Source of the DNA: Gymnopilus junonius
Lineage: Eukaryota > Basidiomycota > Agaricomycetes > Agaricales > Galerinaceae
DNA length: 59,134 bases
Direction: 5' to 3'
NCBI GenBank assembly: GCA_015501075.1
Contig: JADNYJ010000216.1
Span: forward strand, 1-59,134
The notes below the pieces were generated by a model that was given only the letters and a program-made list of their open reading frames with translations, searched no databases and had not been told where the DNA came from. Position 1 is the stretch's first letter. Each line of letters begins with the position of its first letter. The translations under genes were made by a program, and so were the position numbers. Shown piece after piece: positions 1 to 10,330 of the stretch.

Positions 1-744
1 CCGTCTCCACAAAAGGGTCAGAAGACTACGTGATTTTCGGTGTGCTATGCCTTCTATACCACAAATCTAATCCTTCTGACACCTTCCTGTCCAGTCTGTG
101 CAACGCTCGGGAGCTCAGCGAGAACAACTCCAACTCCTGGTTCCGCAAGAACGAACATGGTACCGCGAGCGACCCAACAGCCAACTGCGTTTTGCAAGTT
201 ATCCTCAACAAGGATGACTATCAACTTTGGGACGAGATGGATCAAGCGACCTTCCGGGCAATTGTAACCATGGCAGGTAAAGGACACACCGTCGAGTGGT
301 GGCATCAGCCTCAACCCGAGAATGGTGGTGACCTACCTCCAGGTGTGTGGAAAAAGGAGTTGCCTGGACGAGTAGTGATGCCGCTGTCCGGTCCAGAACC
401 GAGGTTCGAACCTGAACTTTTGAGGACTGGACCACGGTTCAGTCCAAAGTTCAAGTGAACCCATGGACCGGACCAAGTGTTCAGTCCAAGGTTCGAGGAC
501 GTGAAGACATGTGCGAACTTGTCCGAACACGGTCCGGACCGAACTTGGCCAAGGTTTATCAACATCGATCATCGATCATCCCTTCATCCATACAACTCCC
601 TATGACGCCTTCATCGTACTACCCTTCATTGCGATTAACGCTACCATTCATCAGCTATAAAATGTTCCACAGCAGCAGCAAACAAAACGGAAGTTCAATA
701 CGGCTACTCCTGGATGCGTGCAGCCATACGGTCACGTCAATAAG

Positions 745-1187
745 CAGAACGCGGCAGCTCACGCCCACGGGATGAGCTAAAGAAATATCTCGAGAGCCCT
801 CTGGAAGACGTTGAGAATGTTGTCTCGTGGTGGGGTGTAAGTCATCTTCAGCTTCCTTCTTTATCGTGTTCTGACCTCAGCATGCCTTTATTTCTAGCAT
901 CACACATTCCAGTATCCAACCTTATCTCGCATGGCACGCGATTATCTTGCTATTCAAGGGTCTGCCACTCCATCGGAGCATGCCTTCTCAAGTGGCGGAA
1001 TTACTGGCAGCCACAGCCGTAATCGCCTCAAGCACAAACCCTTCGAAGCATTGCAGATACTCAAGGGTGGATACTGTAATGGACATATTGGCGCGACCGA
1101 GGAGGCTCAAAAACATGCCACGGATTTGTTTGAAGCATTCGAAAACGTAGGTTCTAATTCTGTGGATGAAGTGGCCATGCTCAAGTA
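745..1187 (+). pseudogene. hAT transposase C-terminal dimerisation domain fragment
   Basis: Reading RDELKKYLESPLEDVENVV, then SWWG, an intron at 837-897, then HHTFQYPTLSRMARDYLAIQ and SATPSEHAFSSGG gives the classical hAT C-terminal dimerisation region (YPxLSxMARDYLAIQxSATPSERAFSSGG). The fragment continues through RNRLKHKPFEALQILKGGY and stops at about 1188. The DDE catalytic core and the BED finger are missing, so it cannot move the element by itself. It lies between the two subterminal repeat regions of the element, as expected of an internal deletion derivative. Confidence 0.85.
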
Positions 1188-1336
1188 GATCTCGTCTATC
1201 AATTAGTTGGTTTTTAGTGTTACCTCCGTCGCTAGCACTTCAGATCTGTGTACGGACCATGCCTATTAAATTTTACCTGCGTGTAGATGGCCTTTGGTTC
1301 GGTTCTCGGTCCAGACAGTCATGAACCGTGAACCGA

Positions 1337-1481
1337 TGTAAGAGTGATGATGATGCTGGCCTCCCTGGGAAAACTGAAGCCACTGGGAATCGAACCCAGG
1401 TCCTCCTGCATTCTTTGCGGATGCTCTACGACCATTGAGCTATAGCTCCGTTCAGAGGTCAGGCTATTTGCCTGCCTCACA
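1337..1481 (-). repeat. LTR copy 1 of the miniature element
   Basis: 145 bp direct repeat, identical by eye to 1595-1739, with TG...CA ends. It contains a tRNA-like sequence on the minus strand. Confidence 0.8.
1376..1449 (-). tRNA. tRNA-like sequence inside LTR copy 1 (probably not a functional tRNA)
   Basis: Read on the minus strand, 74 nt fold as a cloverleaf: acceptor GGAGCTA against TGGCTTC with two wobble pairs, D stem GCTC/GAGC, T arm CTGGG-TTCGATT-CCCAG. The A box (TAGCTCAATGGT) and B box (GGTTCGATTCC) of RNA polymerase III promoters are intact. The anticodon stem has a bulged A and its loop AAAGAAT lacks the universal U33, so no amino-acid identity can be assigned with confidence. 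It most likely acts as an internal Pol III promoter for the element. Confidence 0.55.
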
Positions 1482-1594
1482 CCTCACACCAACTTTAGAT
1501 GTGGGCGTCCCTGTCCACTACATCATCATTCCCTTTTATTGTTCGATAAATGGGGGAAGGAACAGAACCCTCCCCCTCGCGGTGGGCTCCATGT

Positions 1595-1739
1595 TGTAAG
1601 AGTGATGATGATGCTGGCCTCCCTGGGAAAACTGAAGCCACTGGGAATCGAACCCAGGTCCTCCTGCATTCTTTGCGGATGCTCTACGACCATTGAGCTA
1701 TAGCTCCGTTCAGAGGTCAGGCTATTTGCCTGCCTCACA
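1595..1739 (-). repeat. LTR copy 2 of the miniature element
   Basis: Second 145 bp repeat, followed directly by CCGA, the target duplication seen before copy 1. No difference from copy 1 was found by eye. Confidence 0.8.
1634..1707 (-). tRNA. tRNA-like sequence inside LTR copy 2
   Basis: Identical to the tRNA-like sequence at 1376-1449, 258 bp away; same intact A and B boxes and same abnormal anticodon arm. Confidence 0.55.
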
Positions 1740-2215
1740 CCGAACTTTTTTCGGACTGAACCGATAGTCCGGTTTGAAGTTCAGATATTTTTTGGACTGA
1801 ACCTTTCGTCCGGTTCTCGGTTCTCATAAATAGGTGGAGAACCGGACTGAACCGGACTTCGGCATCACTATGGACGAGATACTATTCGTATGCCTGGAAT
1901 TGTTCACGAGGCGTCTCTCATTCCTTTGGGCAAAGGGAACAAGTGCCCTGTTGACGAGAATTACAAGGTCAAAGGCGTCTCCAACGTGGTGAGTTCCCAT
2001 ACTCATTGTAATTCAAGAATATGCAGCTTATGCTAACTCGCCAGTACGTGACTGGCGCTGCTTTGTTCCCAACCTCAGGCTCCTGGTGCGTTGTTCGATT
2101 GACGGTTGATATATGTCATGACTGACATGGATGCCCGTCATGCAGGAATCCTACTATGACCATGTGTGGATTCGCTCAGGACCTCGCCATCAAATTGACG
2201 CCAAAAGCAAATTGA

Positions 2216-3006
2216 GAGTTCGTGAAAAGATTGCCGATAATTTTTCTCTGCACGTGTATTGTTCTTCAGAAGTCTTTGCAATTGTACCACCATGTAACTA
2301 GTGAAGATAAGTTGATGCTCTCCCCAGATAAAGCCCCGACGTCTTCTCCTTCGGACCCGAGCTGGCTTGCCATCCAATTGTTGTACCATGGTAAAAGAGG
2401 TTTACCACAAACGAGAAGCTGTCCAGAAAAGTCGACAAGAAGAAGGGTGCGTGTTAATCCCACGGAGACAACGGGAACAATATGCGTGTCGAGATGAAAG
2501 GCGCCGATCAAAGGCTACTACGGGTGAGTTTCTGACTTGGCCGTGTCAGAAGATGAACTCAGGCGGCAGCACCTCCATCATCATCCTCTACTGCCTCTTG
2601 GTTGAATTAGGCACGACTTTCGAAGGCCGTCCTGCTGCCCAAGCTACTGATCATCAACACTATCAACACCGGCGCCATCGTTAGCAGCAGAAGAAATGCG
2701 GCATTCCCACCACGACGGAAGTGTCCTTCTGAACCTTGGCGTTGCTTGTGCGTGACGGCGTCGGAGAGGAGAGAGGAAAGCAAAGATGTAACCTGCATCA
2801 AGACATGGCACGTGGCATCTTGTCTGAATTCACCACGTCGACTGAAGAGGAAGAAGGGTCCAGTATGCATGGTGTTGATCAAACGAAGGAGCCGCAGGGC
2901 AGCGGAGAACCGGTGAATATGGCTGAGGCAAAATGTTCGTGCTGCTCGTGCAAGAGGCTGCCCAGGTGTTGAACACATCCAAGTGGGCTGACGACCTCGA
3001 GTTGCA
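2216..3006. other. No recognisable gene
   Basis: This follows the stop of the GMC gene and would hold its 3' UTR. Open frames exist on both strands, including a long minus-strand one at 2607-3125, but none resembles a known domain or shows a plausible intron pattern. Remnants of the tuberin-like gene that starts to be recognisable at 3007 may extend into its last part. Confidence 0.4.
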
Positions 3007-3423
3007 GTGAGGAGTGAGAAGACGAAGACGGAGGCAGTCAGGGTAGTAATGTTGGCCGATTCAGGCAAGTGGTTAGGTATGCGCCCAGTAGAAGGCCACG
3101 TCAATTTTACTAAAGCAGATTTCAAGATGGTTTTTGGAGTGGCTTTACAGTATTTGCAGCACTATAATCGCAAACACGTGTCGCCGACGATGTCATGGGC
3201 TCTCTCACAGCATGTCCGCATCTTGTCGTATTCAGCGGTGTATGTTTGGTTTTTGGCTGTGAAGCTTCCAGATCGTCCTCGACATATCAAGTACATTACA
3301 CGGCAGTTGCTGCTGGCCAACGAGGGAAACACAGTAGTCGATGGACCGACGGAAGTCTGCTTTGACTGGCTCGCAAGATATGCATATGTTAGTGCCGATC
3401 CACGACCTGCCAACTCCGGGTGA
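3007..3423 (+). pseudogene. Fragment resembling fungal tuberin (Tsc2)
   Basis: An open frame carries FTKADFKMVFGVALQYLQHY, SQHVRILSYSAVYVWFLAVK, LPDRPRHIKYITRQLLLANE and EVCFDWLARYAYVSADPRP. From memory this matches the helical region of fungal tuberin just before its Rap-GAP domain. Tuberin with hamartin acts as GAP for the GTPase Rheb upstream of TOR. Only about 120 residues are present. The Rap-GAP domain does not follow: after 3423 the frame ends and nothing related was seen. I therefore call it a displaced or decayed fragment. Clear coding quality is visible, family identity is recalled and not searched; a different helical-repeat protein remains possible. Confidence 0.45.
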
Positions 3424-4559
3424 TGATGAAGCTGCACCGGTGGGCATTGGTAGTGTAACCCGGGTTTTAACAGTGGTGCTCTTGGACATTGTGGAACGCA
3501 GAGAGTGAGGCCGTACACATAGGGGCTTGAGGTCGAAGTTTTCTGAAGACTAAACAAGGCTAAAATGGCGGATACCAGCGGATGAAGGAGACGACAGGGC
3601 AGCGCATGGATTCATGAAGGCGAAACCTCATGGCTGTATTTCTGTGGCTATCCTCCTCTTGTGGAACGTTCCTAATAACCAAAACGCCCAGTTGTTCATC
3701 GTCCAGATCTAAATTTTCATGAGCATACTATTCTAGCTCTCTTCACGACGGGGGTCACGAGCCGGAAGGGGTGGTAGAGGGTATCATGTCCACCCAAATG
3801 TGAGTCGAAACTGAGATCGGAAGGTACATTTAATGGGGGAATTATATTGTACTGGTGAATACTCTTTTAAATGACAGAGGCGGCTTAGGCCAAGAAAAGG
3901 GTGTAACCACTGCATAGTATCCTCAGCATCTCCAGCTCCAGAGTAGGCGAAGCCAAAACCTGCTGCGGTCGCCCAGTCTTTGAAGAGAGGTAGTAGCGAC
4001 TGGGTCATCTACAGCGTGGTTGGCATGCTGCTAATGCTCAGGAACGTCATTCGAGCTGAGACGGCCATATGACAATCAGAACTGAAATCAGGTCAGAATA
4101 AAGAACTAGAGGTGAGAGAATAGGAGACGGACCTGCAAAACACTACGACTAGCCCAGTGAAGTCACCGATGCCACCTAAGCAAGACCGAACTGAGCCGTA
4201 TCAATCCGAACCACTTTGCGGGCGATACGTGGCATGTCCGTCGCAGCAGTGGCATGTTATGTTGGTATGCGTAGCTCGGCGTATGATGATGCCAACAAGA
4301 AAAAGGTTGCGCCCATTGCCCAACAAATTCCCGCGCCATTCCGGTAATTACATAATATTAACCAGGTGCCTCAATTCCCGCCTCCCGTTACTCTCCTCCT
4401 CTACCATCCCCACCTTCAGCTCATCTCCTCGCCTTCGCTCCTGCGGGCTTCAACTCGATAGCTATTCTTCCAGTGGCTACTGGCGATTGACTAGCTCTCT
4501 TGACATATCTAAGAACATCGCGCGTGTTGGGTCTTGATCCGGGACCTGGTTGGCAGTGG
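3424..4559. other. No recognisable gene
   Basis: Scattered short frames on both strands (for example 3784-4008 minus and 4157-4537 plus) show no domain or splice logic. No repeat structure was found. Confidence 0.4.
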
Positions 4560-7064
4560 TGTTGATAAGCTAGGTAGTTTGGAGGTATGAAAAATGAAAT
4601 AGATCAATTTTATTTAACCCAACAAATAACCTTGACTTGTGTAAGTTCTGGGGAGTGTTAAGTATCAATGTCTTTTAATTAAGTTTGCTTTCTATGGTGT
4701 TTACAATGATTTGTAGGGGCTTTTAGATAAAGGATCGCTTTAATTGAATTTCTGTCTTAGAACTTCTCTAAACTTTGAATTCTCTCTTCTTGAGATGAAA
4801 CTAGACTCTGGCTATGATTCTGGACTAAAAGACTTCGTACTTTTGTAGCTGAGTGACGCTCTGTCTACTCCCAACTACTCAACTAGGTCCTAACTTGTGT
4901 ATAAAGCCTTTGCTTAATTTATCTCTATTCTGAGCTCAATTCTTAAGTTTGTCTGAAGCTTTCTGCACTTTAATATCAATCAAATGTCTTTCTATTATCT
5001 AGTTTTAGAAGCCAGACACTCGATTGTATTGCTACGACTCGAGGGGTGCTGTCTGCTTGCTTTTCTACACTAATTCTACTGGTTTATATACTGTTTTCTG
5101 GGTGTCTTACTAAAGCTAAATTAATAAGCGCTGTGTAATTAATTATCTTGTCATTGGTCTGCTTCGGAGTGAAGGGAATTATGCCATTGGCAGGGCATAT
5201 TCATTAAGCACTGAATATTTAATGCATTGCCATTTAAGGCATTTTACCAGATTAATATTCCTGCTGTTATGATCTTGCAACAGCCGGTACATTATAGTGT
5301 TTTTAATATTTTATCTACATCGCAGAGGACTTGTATGAGTCCTCAGGGGATGGCTAATATGTCTGGGATAGGTGTAAACTTATTAGTTTTATGAGGTAAC
5401 ATGAGGGGACAAGTGTCTTTGCTTCGCGTCTTCATATTACTAAAAATAGCACCCACTCTGATGTCGATCATTGTGGATTATTTCATTTCCGGTTACATTC
5501 CTCCGGATGGTAAAAATAGATTACACTGCTTCGGAGTGATTGACTTGTTTTGGCTGCCGTTTTGCATTCTATATCGGGCCGAAAGGCTTTTCCCATTGTC
5601 TGTGCATGTCTTCGTGCTCCCTTGGTATTTAATTTTAAATAACTCGAGGCCCCTACTAGTGTGTAAGGACTGTAATAATCTGCTTTGATATCTTATAATA
5701 AATGATTAATGATTACTGGGTTATCACAATCATTATATCTTCTGATATTTAAGCTTTTAAATGTTTTAATGTGGTTTTCTCAAGTATATTTGGGATGTCT
5801 AAGCTTGGAAAGGCTGTCAACAACCTATATTAATTTATAGAGATGGCCAAAAATAATGGGGATGGCCCATTTTCACACATAACTGTGTAACGGTCTCATC
5901 AGTGTGCCCTGCTCTTTTTATAAATCCATCTTCTCCTTTGGCCATGAGCCTCCTCTTCAGTATCGCTCATTTACAGACCTTTTTCATGATGGAACTTGTC
6001 AATTCTGGTTATTATATTCATGCATTTGGTGCTGGATTTGCATTAGAGGAGCCACCTTGCTAGCAAATGATTGTACACTGCCAGTGGTTTCTTGTACCCT
6101 TCCTGTCATGGAACGGCCAAGCTTTTATTTCTTCTCAATCATCATATCGATGAATTTCGTCTTCCTTATGATCAGCTTAATTTTGACCTCTCCTTGTCCT
6201 CAGCTAGACAGTATGTTCACTCCAAGGTTTCATTTATTTTCTGAGATACTCTTCCTTCCTCAGATCTTGAATTCCTTTTTGGGTTTGGGCAAAATATTGA
6301 GACTTTGAGCCTCCCTTTTTCTTTTTTCTTTTTTCTTTTGCCTTTCTCTTTATCCTCCATCCTTGACCCTCTCTTGCATATCTCATAGGCCTAGCTCATT
6401 ATGGGCAACTCTCAATCCAGCTGTGCAGTGCATCCTATCAATGAGAAGGTTGTCTATTCCAATTTCTCAAACACGCACTTGGCGAGATCCACAGAAGCCA
6501 TTCATCAAGCAAGGCCTTGATTCAAACTGATGATCCTCAACTTTCACAATTGAATGTTGCTGGATGGCAAGAAGCAGTTTTTTCGAATCAATATTTTCTC
6601 AAAACTCCTTCAACTCTAATTTATTACACTTTGATGCTTTCATTCCCTTTTGAATATTCACTCAGTACTCCATATGCTACGCGATGGTGAATGTTCAAGC
6701 AATTCCAGTCTTTTGATATGGTCTGGACCACACAATCAGCTGGTTAGGAATTTCTTCTTCTATCAAGCATGACCTGTCTCATCCATGTCAGTGTGGATTA
6801 TCTCTGAAAGTCGAATCAAGTTATTGATTCATGCTCTGGACATGTAACAATTTTATTATGGGTTTCGAATTTACAACACAATTCTGAAGGAATAAAAGAT
6901 ATGCCTGAGCACCACCCAAGGGGTATGCAAAAAATTTTCCCATGACATGACTTTCTTTTTTTCACTTAAGGGCTCTCGGACCACCCCCCCCCTCCCCCGA
7001 CCATTAAATTTCGATTAAATATGATTAAATTGTATAATTTTATTGAAGTAGGAACACCCAGAAT
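4560..7064. other. AT-rich stretch without genes
   Basis: Composition shifts here to visibly higher A+T than both flanks, with many TTTAAT, TTATTA and poly-pyrimidine tracts (a long T/C tract at about 6308-6350) and a C-run at about 6979-6990. The frames at 5401-5688 and 5904-6308 are hydrophobic in translation, as expected from T-rich DNA, and match nothing known. It may be a heavily mutated transposon. The last part (about 7030-7064) is the 3' flank of the minus-strand gene that ends at 7065. Confidence 0.5.
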
Positions 7065-7457
7065 CTATTCTGCTCCTCGCCGTCGCTTCCGTGGACCAAC
7101 TACCTTGAACCCTGCATTTTTTCGGCATTCATTATCACAAAACCAGGCTTGGTCTGGCTTCTTAATCAGGCCTCGACAAGATAAATGATACTGAAGTCAT
7201 GAAAATCATCAGAATGCAAATAATGAAGTACCAGAGTTTAAATGTCGTACCATTAAATAGCACCCTGGGCAATCACAGCACAGTAGTTCTGACTCGTTAA
7301 TGGGACTCTCGCATCCAGGGTCATTACATGTAGCCTCAGAGTTTTCCGCTGCATTGTACTCTGTATCGAAGGTGGTTGGGCGTCTACGCTTCCGACGAGG
7401 TGGTAAATCGTCAGTTGGTGGCTCGAGCTGTGATGGTACAGCTGGCAGCACATGCAA
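7065..7457 (-). pseudogene. PHD-type zinc finger end of the P-like transposase gene
   Basis: The frame gives CNDPGCESPINESELLCCDC then PGCYLM, an intron (about 7181-7252, GTACG...CAG), then YHLSCRGLIKKPDQAWFCDN and EC, ending KRRRGAE and a stop. The Cys/His order (C-x4-C, C-x-C, H-x2-C, W-F-C-x3-C) is a PHD-type finger. PHD fingers read histone H3 tails, so in a transposase this could steer insertion or silence nearby chromatin; that role is inference. The intron join keeps the frame. Confidence 0.6.
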
Positions 7458-7723
7458 ATCATCATTGGCTAGGACATCTGGTGCTATTCAAAATACATTT
7501 CATACTGATAAATATCGGATAAATATCAAACATACCTGGTTCTCTGTCCTCCTCATTTTCTGAAGCGGTACTTTCCTCTGAATCCTTGTCCAACTCATCA
7601 CCTGCATTATCTTCAACACTTGGTTCTGCATCATTCAGGAGACCCTCGTTGTCACCTGGTGTTGAGGACAGTCTGGTACACAGAGTAAGCTATTAGAATC
7701 GAAACTGAGGAGAAAACAAAACT

Positions 7724-8320
7724 TTACTGAAGCGCCGCTCGAGAGCTATGGATAGCAGAAATAGCCAAGGCTTTAGTTTTGTTATTTTGCTTCTTCGAAA
7801 CTCGGGTCTTTGTCAGGTAAGCGTGCTTCATTAATATGAATTCATCGCCATGAAGTTTGTAGAATGATTCATATAGTTGGACAGTGGCGGTGGGATGGTT
7901 GTCGTTAATGTGAGCCTTGAGATTGTATTTCCAAACCACTTTTGGACAAATCGGGCATTTAAGCGGATGGTTCGTGCATGGTTGGTTCTCGGTAAAAGAC
8001 TGCGCAGTCTTGAGGCTAACCTTTCGACGACTAGGGCATGTTGACTTTTGCATATCAATGGAAAATATTTGACCATGTCGTGTAAGGAAGATCTCGCACT
8101 GAGAATTAAGGCAAAAACCACAAGGACTCATGCATCCTTGCAACCTTGGGTCATGGAGAATATGGCCGCCCATATGTTTGAGAAGATCTGGGCTGGAAAG
8201 CACCTCAAGTGAGAGGCCAGGGCAAAGGGAGCATGTAGGCGAGTCCTCTTCATACAATCGAAGAGCATCAACGGCATCTGCTTGGCAAGCGAAGCATGCT
8301 TCTCCTGGTGAATAAAACAT
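7724..8320 (-). pseudogene. C2H2-rich exon of the P-like transposase gene
   Basis: The exon holds several Cys/His pairs: CSLCPGLSLEV...HMGGH, CGFCLNSQC, and CPICPKVVWKYNLKAHINDN followed by H, the last a good C2H2 finger. It is open for almost 200 codons. It sits between the acidic region (8352-9275) and the PHD-type exon and joins them through short introns. Zinc fingers of this sort may bind the element's ends; no experimental support is visible. Confidence 0.55.
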
Positions 8321-8351
8321 GTAAGAATTATGGAACTTTGGATCAACAATG

Positions 8352-9440
8352 CTAATACATACCTAATGATGACCTATATGGGAAAGAATCACTTACCGCC
8401 ACAGATGGGAGGTGGTGGATACTGTCTTTGACCCTCTCATAAAGGATCGCCGATGTGCCACAAAGATCTGATGTCTCGAAAATGTATGTATCTTCCCCAG
8501 TATTACGTCCGCGAGATGCTGGCTGGACATCTGGATCAATCAATTCAACCCATTGACCCTCAATATCCTGAAAGGCTGAACGCGCTTCAAAATTCCCATT
8601 CCATTCCCAATCTGGAGTACCCTGCTCAGGCCTTTGATCATGAATCAAACTCAACTTCATGATTTGACCATGGATGTGAACATTGGGTTCCCCAAGGAGG
8701 TTGGAAGGGAGAGACTGAACATCGGCAGCATTGTGACGGATACCCAGCACCTGAAAGGCAGCAAGAAAGAGTTTGTTGTTGCAACGCACAACAGTCAGGG
8801 CTGGATCAAGCACACACAACACATTCTCGTCCTCAGAGGTTGGAAGAGGAGGAGGTAACAACAGCTCGGCACTTGACTTGGACTCGTTATACTGCGAGTA
8901 GCCACGAACACGCTTCAGACGGTCTTTAGAATTCGCAACAGTGAGTGGGTTGGAGTAAAGACGAAGGACACTGGCTTTGTGAACCTTCTTTGACGTGGTG
9001 GGATCAATTGATATCCATGCACTGGGTGGCACATTCTGATTCGCTGATGCAGATTTTTGGGCTTCGGAGAGCTCAGCAGTTCCCGCTATATCATCGACAT
9101 CCAAATCTTCATCGTCATTAGGTGTCTCCCCATCAGTACCCTCAGCCTCGGCTATAGGAGCATCATCCCATTCCTCTTCTGTCTCCTCGCGCTCACCAGC
9201 ATGTCGGCCGTCAACCAGTACAGCCTTTCCCTCGCCAAATGGACACATAATATCATATCCACCAGCTTTCCTCATGTCATCAAAGGGGGATGGGTATTTC
9301 GCCTCGGCAAGCTCAGCCTCGGCAAGTCAACAACCTGATGACCACGACCCCAAAAGGACTACATTGCTGACTTTGACGTCACCCTTCCAAGAGCGAGGAT
9401 TGATGTGGTCATATTTGCTTGAAATATCGCTTGAGCTTAA
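8352..9440 (-). pseudogene. Linker/acidic exon of the P-like transposase gene
   Basis: Starts with DHINPRSWKGDVKVSN (about 9410) and continues through YDIMCPFGEGKAVLVDG, an acidic stretch rich in Glu and Asp (EETEEEWDDAP), and a region of unknown fold (LFLAAFQVLGIRHNAADVQ). It continues the frame order of the gene and has no stop over 300 codons between 9275 and 8352. No known domain was recognised. Confidence 0.5.
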
Positions 9441-9455
9441 ATCGCTAGGCAGATG

Positions 9456-10330
9456 TCAAAGATTAAGGCGGTGAGCTTGACCACCCCACTCTGGATGCAG
9501 TTCGAGAATCTTGACGCATTGGACAGCGCCGTCAATGCGGTTGGCGAGCTGGAGTTGATCGGCATTTGTATCATTGCCGACCATGGTGCGTACTTTACCG
9601 AAAACCTTTTCCAGGCCATCAGTTCCGAGTAAAATGATCCAGAACGACCCTTCTGGGTCATCTATCTGAGTCTTCGCAACACAAAAATGTACATTCTTGA
9701 TCATAGACATGACATCAAAGAACGTCTGGACAGGAATAAAGTCGCCCTTGTCTTTGTGGTACATAGCAAGAATTAAATGTGCCGCCGCACTGAGATGAAC
9801 AAGCTGGTCATGAAGGGAAAGTTCGACGTCCAGATAGGCACTTAAAAGATGATGGTAGATGCGCCCGAGAAGGCGCAGGACTCGACGTGTGGCTTGGATC
9901 ATTGGACTGTCTGTCGATGATGCAGGAGGCAACAGTGAAATTGAATGGAGAAGTTTGATCATGAGAACGACGTCTTGCTTGTCATTGGGCACGAGAAGGG
10001 CATCGGCAGTGGATTCAAGCATCCCACATGTGACTAAGTGAAATTTGAGGGTCGACATACTGATTGGAATGCCATTAAGAGTCATTCCTTTAAGCGTCCG
10101 AGAAGCGTATTACGGAACCGCTTTAGGACATGTTTCCAGTCGAAGTCACAAGTCAATTCATCATTGCCGCATTTGAGATTAAAAAACGGCAAAGACGAAA
10201 GGAGGTGATGAAGCTTGCTCATCGGAGAGGGGGTCGAGGTGAGAGTAATGGCAATGAGTGCACGACGGGGCGAGAATCTCCGTCAGAGGCGATACAATAA
10301 AGACGGCAGTCTTGAGCCTGTTGACTTGAT
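9456..10330 (-). pseudogene. RNase-H-like catalytic region of the P-like transposase gene
   Basis: Three acidic motifs occur in the order expected of an RNase-H fold transposase: SDGDSRP (first Asp), DWKHVLKRFRN (second Asp in a DxxHxxKxxRN context), and TDGLEKVFGKVR (third acidic residues). Between the last two is a helical segment (PNDKQDVVLMIKLLHSIS) where P-element enzymes have their inserted domain. A frameshift lies near 10085, between LLGRLK and GMTLNG, and another near 10300, so this copy is dead. Confidence 0.55.

Larger units (their letters stand above)
1337..1739 (-). mobile_element. Miniature LTR-type element (TRIM-like) with tRNA-like LTRs, nested in the hAT element
   Basis: Two identical 145 bp direct repeats (1337-1481 and 1595-1739) begin TGTAAGAG and end CTCACA (TG...CA) and flank 113 bp. 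Outside is a short duplication CCGA (1333-1336 and 1740-1743), or ACCGA if the terminal A is shared. This is the structure of a terminal-repeat retrotransposon in miniature: no coding capacity, LTRs plus a tiny interior. On the minus strand the interior begins ACA then TGGAGCCCACCGCGAGG, a possible primer-binding site, which sets the proposed orientation. LTR identity implies a recent insertion. Alternative reading: a tandem duplication of a tRNA-derived sequence; the target duplication and TG...CA ends argue against that. Confidence 0.75.
373..1870 (+). mobile_element. hAT-type DNA transposon, internally deleted, inserted in the GMC gene
   Basis: The element starts TAGTGATGCCG (373-383) and ends with its reverse complement CGGCATCACTA (1860-1870); after a 2 nt mismatch a second match GTCCGGT follows in both ends. 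It is flanked by a perfect 8 bp duplication TGGACGAG (365-372 and 1871-1878), the length expected of hAT elements. Subterminal DNA on both sides is filled with variants of the GGTTC/CGGTCC motif in both orientations (about 390-550, 1290-1336, 1741-1858). Inside is only a C-terminal hAT transposase fragment and a nested LTR-type element. Without that nested insertion the element would be about 1.1 kb, too short to be autonomous. Confidence 0.9.
1..2215 (+). pseudogene. GMC oxidoreductase, C-terminal part, interrupted by a hAT element
   Basis: This is the 3' end of a glucose-methanol-choline family FAD oxidoreductase; the 5' part lies outside the window. Coding runs 4-29 and 95-372 (intron 30-94), then resumes at 1879-1988, 2045-2085 and 2146-2215. 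Both halves are in one frame once the insertion 373-1870 and one copy of its 8 bp target duplication are removed (ELPGR then DTIRMPGIVHEAS). The end shows GMC C-terminal signatures: the HEAS block with the catalytic His, then VTGAALFPTSGSWNPTMTMC with the conserved Asn-Pro, and a stop at 2213-2215. Introns 1989-2044 and 2086-2145 are short GT-AG introns. The family oxidises alcohols or sugars and is often secreted in wood-decay fungi; the substrate cannot be read here. The insertion should abolish function. Confidence in family is high, in substrate none. Confidence 0.85.

Noticed and set aside
1376..1707. Two ordinary tRNA genes
   Set aside because: The anticodon loop lacks U33 and the stem is bulged, and both copies lie inside identical LTR-type repeats, so working tRNA genes are unlikely.
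2607..3125. 172-codon open frame on the minus strand
   Set aside because: No domain, odd composition, and it overlaps the plus-strand tuberin-like frame that looks coding.
5401..6308. Hydrophobic frames that could be membrane proteins
   Set aside because: Hydrophobicity follows from T-rich DNA; no start context, splice sites or conserved pattern.
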